Shown here piece after piece: positions 61,519 to 64,000 of a stretch of DNA of 64,000 bases. The translations under genes and the position numbers were made by a program. The DNA is taken from NCBI GenBank assembly GCA_016866235.1, contig VGMW01000006.1, forward strand, positions 1 to 64,000, read 5' to 3'. This DNA is from Bacteroidota bacterium. Lineage in GTDB: Bacteria > Bacteroidota > Bacteroidia > Cytophagales > Cyclobacteriaceae. The notes beneath the pieces are model-generated. The model worked only from the letters and a program-made list of their open reading frames with translations, searched no databases and had not been told where the DNA came from. Each line of letters begins with the position of its first letter. Position 1 is the stretch's first letter.

Positions 61519-62617
61519 ATGACTACTGAACAGTTGAAAGACTTGAAAGCGCGCCTGGCCGCTTTGAGGGGGTATCTTTGACTACGATCGCAAGAAAAAC
61601 GAGATCGAAGACGAAGAAAGAATAACCCAACAGGCTGATTTTTGGAACAATCCAAAACAAGCCGAGTCCATCCTAAAAAATATCCGGTCTAAAAAAGTCT
61701 GGACCGATGCGTATGACCGCCTCTCAGGAGCGCTTGATGATCTAGAGGTGCTGAACGAGTTCCATCAGTCCGGTGCTGCAACAGAAGATGAACTGGAGGA
61801 GGCTTATCAGGCGGCTGCCAAGTCGGTTGAGGAGCTTGAGTTCAAAAAAATGTTGAGCCGGGAAGAGGATCAGCTCAGTGCAATGGTCGAGATCAATCCG
61901 GGAGCAGGGGGCACTGAGTCGAACGATTGGGCCGATATGCTCAACCGCATGTACATCATGTGGGGAGAAAAAAACGGTTTCACAGTTTCACAGGTTAACT
62001 ATCAGCCGGGTGAGGTGGCGGGCATTAAATCATCGACTTTAGAAATCGATGGACCTTTTGCCTACGGCAAACTCAAATCGGAAATTGGTGTACACCGATT
62101 GGTCCGAATCTCGCCATTTGACTCCAATCAACGGCGACACACTTCGTTTGCATCTGTTTTTGTCTACCCGGTGGTAGACGATACCATCAACATAGACCTG
62201 AATCCTGCCGACATTGAATTGCAGACTTCCCGATCCGGTGGTGCCGGTGGTCAGAATGTGAACAAAGTGGAAACAAAAGTTCAGCTTACCCACAAGCCTA
62301 CCGGAATTGTAATTGTTTGTCAGGTCGAGCGGTCGCAACATGCCAACCGGGAGAAGGCCATGCAAATGCTTAAATCGAAGCTCTACCAGTTGGAGATGGA
62401 GAAAAGAAATGCTGAGCGTGAAAAAATCGAAGCCGGTAAGATGAAAATTGATTTTGGATCTCAGATCAGGAACTATGTGCTTCATCCGTACAAACTCGTG
62501 AAGGATGCGCGAACCGGTGTTGAAAGAACCGATGCTCAGAATGTTCTTGATGGCGATCTTGACGACTTTATCAAGGCCTTTTTGCTGAGTGCTCAAGAGC
62601 AGTCAGGACAAAAATGA
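61519..62617 (+). CDS. prfB: Peptide chain release factor 2 with programmed +1 frameshift
   Basis: 365 residues after frameshift, read as 61519-61578 then 61580-62617. The first 20 codons ([20 protein letters not shown]) end in an in-frame TGA at 61579-61581; a +1 slip at CTT-TGA-C continues with [13 protein letters not shown]. The tripeptide SPF (RISPFDS) and the GGQ loop ([14 protein letters not shown] 243-245) of RF2 are intact, so it releases peptides at UGA and UAA. A simple reading of either frame alone would lose the N-terminus or stop after 20 codons. Its stop overlaps the ATG of the next gene by 4 bases. Confidence 0.95.
61567..61582 (+). promoter_or_regulatory. RF2 programmed frameshift site
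   Basis: The Shine-Dalgarno-like AGGGGG (61567-61572), three bases TAT, then CTT TGA C (61576-61582). This is the classic autoregulatory arrangement: low RF2 lets ribosomes pause at UGA and slip forward by one base. The spacing of SD to slip site is the conserved one. Confidence 0.95.
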
Positions 62618-63807
62618 CCTACGGAAAATACCCTTCCAGGTTCTGGGTGCTTTGCGCCGGCTCCTTTTTCTTTTTTGGAAGCTTCAACATGGTGGTTCCT
62701 GAATTGCCTTCGGTGTTGGAGAAACTCGGAGGTGGTGAGCATAAGGGATTGATCATTTCCCTTTTTACCCTAACCGCCATGCTGTCGCGGCCATTCAGTG
62801 GTCGTCTTTCCGACACCATCGGACGGGTGCCTGTCATGATTTTTGGTGCCTTGGTTTGTGTGGTGTGCTCCATCATTTACCCCTTCACCGCTAGCGTGAA
62901 TGGATTTTTATTGCTCCGTTTTTTTCATGGATTCTCAACAGGTTTTTCTCCCACTGGTTTCACTTCCTATGCAGCTGATATCATTCCCCCCAATAGGAGA
63001 GGCGAAGCCATGGGGTTGTTAAGTGTTTTTGGCACACTGGGAATGGCAGGAAGTCCCGCCATTGGTGACTGGTTGGCACGCACCTGGTCATTGGATGTGA
63101 TGTTCTACGGATCTGCAGTTTTTGCGTTGATCGCAGTTATGATTTATGTCAGCACCACTGAAACGCTGTTTAGACGACAACGATTCAGGTGGTCTCATTT
63201 CAAAATTGGGTTGACCGATGTTTATGACCCTCTGGTGCTTGTTCCTGGAATTGTGATGCTGCTTACCTCTTTTTCATACGGCTCCATGCTTACGTTGGTC
63301 CCTGATTTGAGTGATGCCCTGGGCATCGGAAACAAGGGTCTCATTTTTATGATCTTTTCCACCGCTTCACTTCTTATTCGCATCGTTGCCGGCACCATTT
63401 CGGATCGGTTCGGAAGGCCGGTGGTTTTGAAAATAAGTGCTGCACTCATCGCCATTGCCATGGTTGTGACCGGCAGTGCAAATGCCCCATGGATGCTGTG
63501 GCTTGGTGGGGTTTTGTATGGACTGGCCAACGGCATGAATTCCCCAACCCTATTCGCCTGGGCTACTGATTTAGGGAACCCCAAGAGTAAAGGCAGGGCC
63601 TTTGCTACCCTATACATCGCCATGGAGTTTGGAATTGGATTGGGCGCCTTAGCCTCAGGGTACATTTTCGCCGATGACCGTTCAAATTTTCTGATGGCAT
63701 TTTTAGTTGGTTCAGTTTTATCCTTTTTAGCTTTAATCTTTCTCTATATGTCCACCGAAGGAAAAGCACTGAAAGGAAATTTTAACAACCAACCTGTAAC
63801 AGACTAA
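62614..63807 (+). CDS. MFS transporter
   Basis: 397 residues with about 12 hydrophobic helices. The [12 protein letters not shown] motif after TM2 and the second-half [12 protein letters not shown] repeat show the MFS fold. The nearest look is of the drug/metabolite efflux branch, but no substrate can be set. It starts inside the prfB stop (ATGA), so it is probably translated together with RF2. It is followed 24 bp later by galT. Confidence 0.85.
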   Translation: MTYGKYPSRFWVLCAGSFFFFGSFNMVVPELPSVLEKLGGGEHKGLIISLFTLTAMLSRPFSGRLSDTIGRVPVMIFGALVCVVCSIIYPFTASVNGFLLLRFFHGFSTGFSPTGFTSYAADIIPPNRRGEAMGLLSVFGTLGMAGSPAIGDWLARTWSLDVMFYGSAVFALIAVMIYVSTTETLFRRQRFRWSHFKIGLTDVYDPLVLVPGIVMLLTSFSYGSMLTLVPDLSDALGIGNKGLIFMIFSTASLLIRIVAGTISDRFGRPVVLKISAALIAIAMVVTGSANAPWMLWLGGVLYGLANGMNSPTLFAWATDLGNPKSKGRAFATLYIAMEFGIGLGALASGYIFADDRSNFLMAFLVGSVLSFLALIFLYMSTEGKALKGNFNNQPVTD

Positions 63808-63831
63808 GGAGGTTTTTCCTCCCTTTAAATC

Positions 63832-64000
63832 ATGGCCCCTAGTCAAAAATGGGAACGAAGATGGCACCCCCTCAGGGAAGAGTGGGTGGTTTATGCAGCA
63901 CACCGCAACAGTCGTCCATGGAGTGGCGCCAGTTCACCGGTCAATACACCCGCACCTGAATTTGATCCACAGTGTTACTTGTGCCCGGGAAACAAACGCG
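63832..64000 (+). CDS. galT: Galactose-1-phosphate uridylyltransferase, partial
   Basis: The first 56 codons only; the window edge cuts the gene. The N-terminal sequence (RWHPLREEWVVYAAHRNSRPW, then CYLCPGNKR with the CxxC zinc site) is typical of GalT. It exchanges UMP between UDP-glucose and galactose-1-phosphate in the Leloir pathway. A short GGAGG/CCTCC hairpin (63808-63822) lies just upstream, ahead of the ATG at 63832. Confidence 0.92.
   Translation, partial: MAPSQKWERRWHPLREEWVVYAAHRNSRPWSGASSPVNTPAPEFDPQCYLCPGNKR

Noticed and set aside
61748-62617. Start of RF2 at the internal ATG
   Set aside because: The upstream frame with the CTT-TGA-C slip site supplies the normal N-terminus, so the gene starts at 61519.
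1-64000. Prophage, integrative element or insertion sequence
   Set aside because: No integrase, transposase, phage structural or conjugation gene was found.

Overview
The window looks like chromosomal DNA of a Gram-negative Bacteroidota, most likely order Cytophagales. The evidence is a TonB receptor paired with a DUF4249 lipoprotein, DUF6588 and DUF3089 proteins, an IPExxxVDY protein between pyk and acpP, a metzincin-like DUF5117/5118-type protease, the Kdo transferase WaaA, few Shine-Dalgarno sequences, and promoter-like TAnnTTTG boxes of the Bacteroidota type. I see no insertion sequence, prophage, CRISPR array, rRNA or plasmid gene. Most of the window is ordinary housekeeping DNA with a sugar-catabolism stretch in the second half.

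Layout. 1-513: a terminator hairpin, then a gene-free stretch with inverted and 19-bp direct repeats. 514-10502: GMC oxidoreductase, MFS transporter, a large BNR/sortilin-like exoprotein, tRNA-Leu(CAA), a secreted zinc protease and an OmpA-type lipoprotein. 10673-17034: ABC-F protein, cysteine-cluster protein, trxA, lepA, folD and a zinc-ribbon membrane protein. 17446-24434: a complete isoleucine/valine operon, ilvE-ilvD-ilvB-ilvN-ilvC-ilvA, behind a 411-bp leader region. 24486-31180: DUF3089 lipoprotein, lgt, a POTRA/barrel protein, and a pair made of a small barrel protein and a helix-hairpin-helix outer-membrane protein. 31187-37472: pyk, the IPExxxVDY protein, acpP-fabF-rnc, nadE and a 40-residue membrane protein.

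37548-53829 is the accessory carbohydrate region. It holds an alpha-L-rhamnosidase divergent from rhaT, an SRPBCC protein, a sugar isomerase/epimerase, a quinoprotein with a cytochrome c inserted in its propeller, a serine hydrolase, an MGMT/ATL-like protein, an SDR, a PqqB-like lipoprotein, a D-aminoacylase, and a tight four-gene set (CBM9-like protein, 2-keto-3-deoxy sugar-acid kinase, aldolase, sugar-acid MFS). Together these suggest capture of plant or algal glycosides, periplasmic oxidation, and uptake and cleavage of sugar acids. Several expected enzymes (rhaA/rhaB, sugar-acid dehydratase, other pqq genes) are absent from the window.

53830-64000: DUF4249/TonB receptor pair, enoyl-CoA hydratase, DUF6588 protein, waaA-rsgA, prfB with an intact programmed +1 frameshift, an MFS transporter and the start of galT, cut by the window edge.

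The best candidates for a second look are the helix-hairpin-helix outer-membrane protein with its partner, the quinoprotein plus PqqB-like lipoprotein, the repeat block at the left edge, and the 40-residue membrane protein. None of these amounts to a proven new system.
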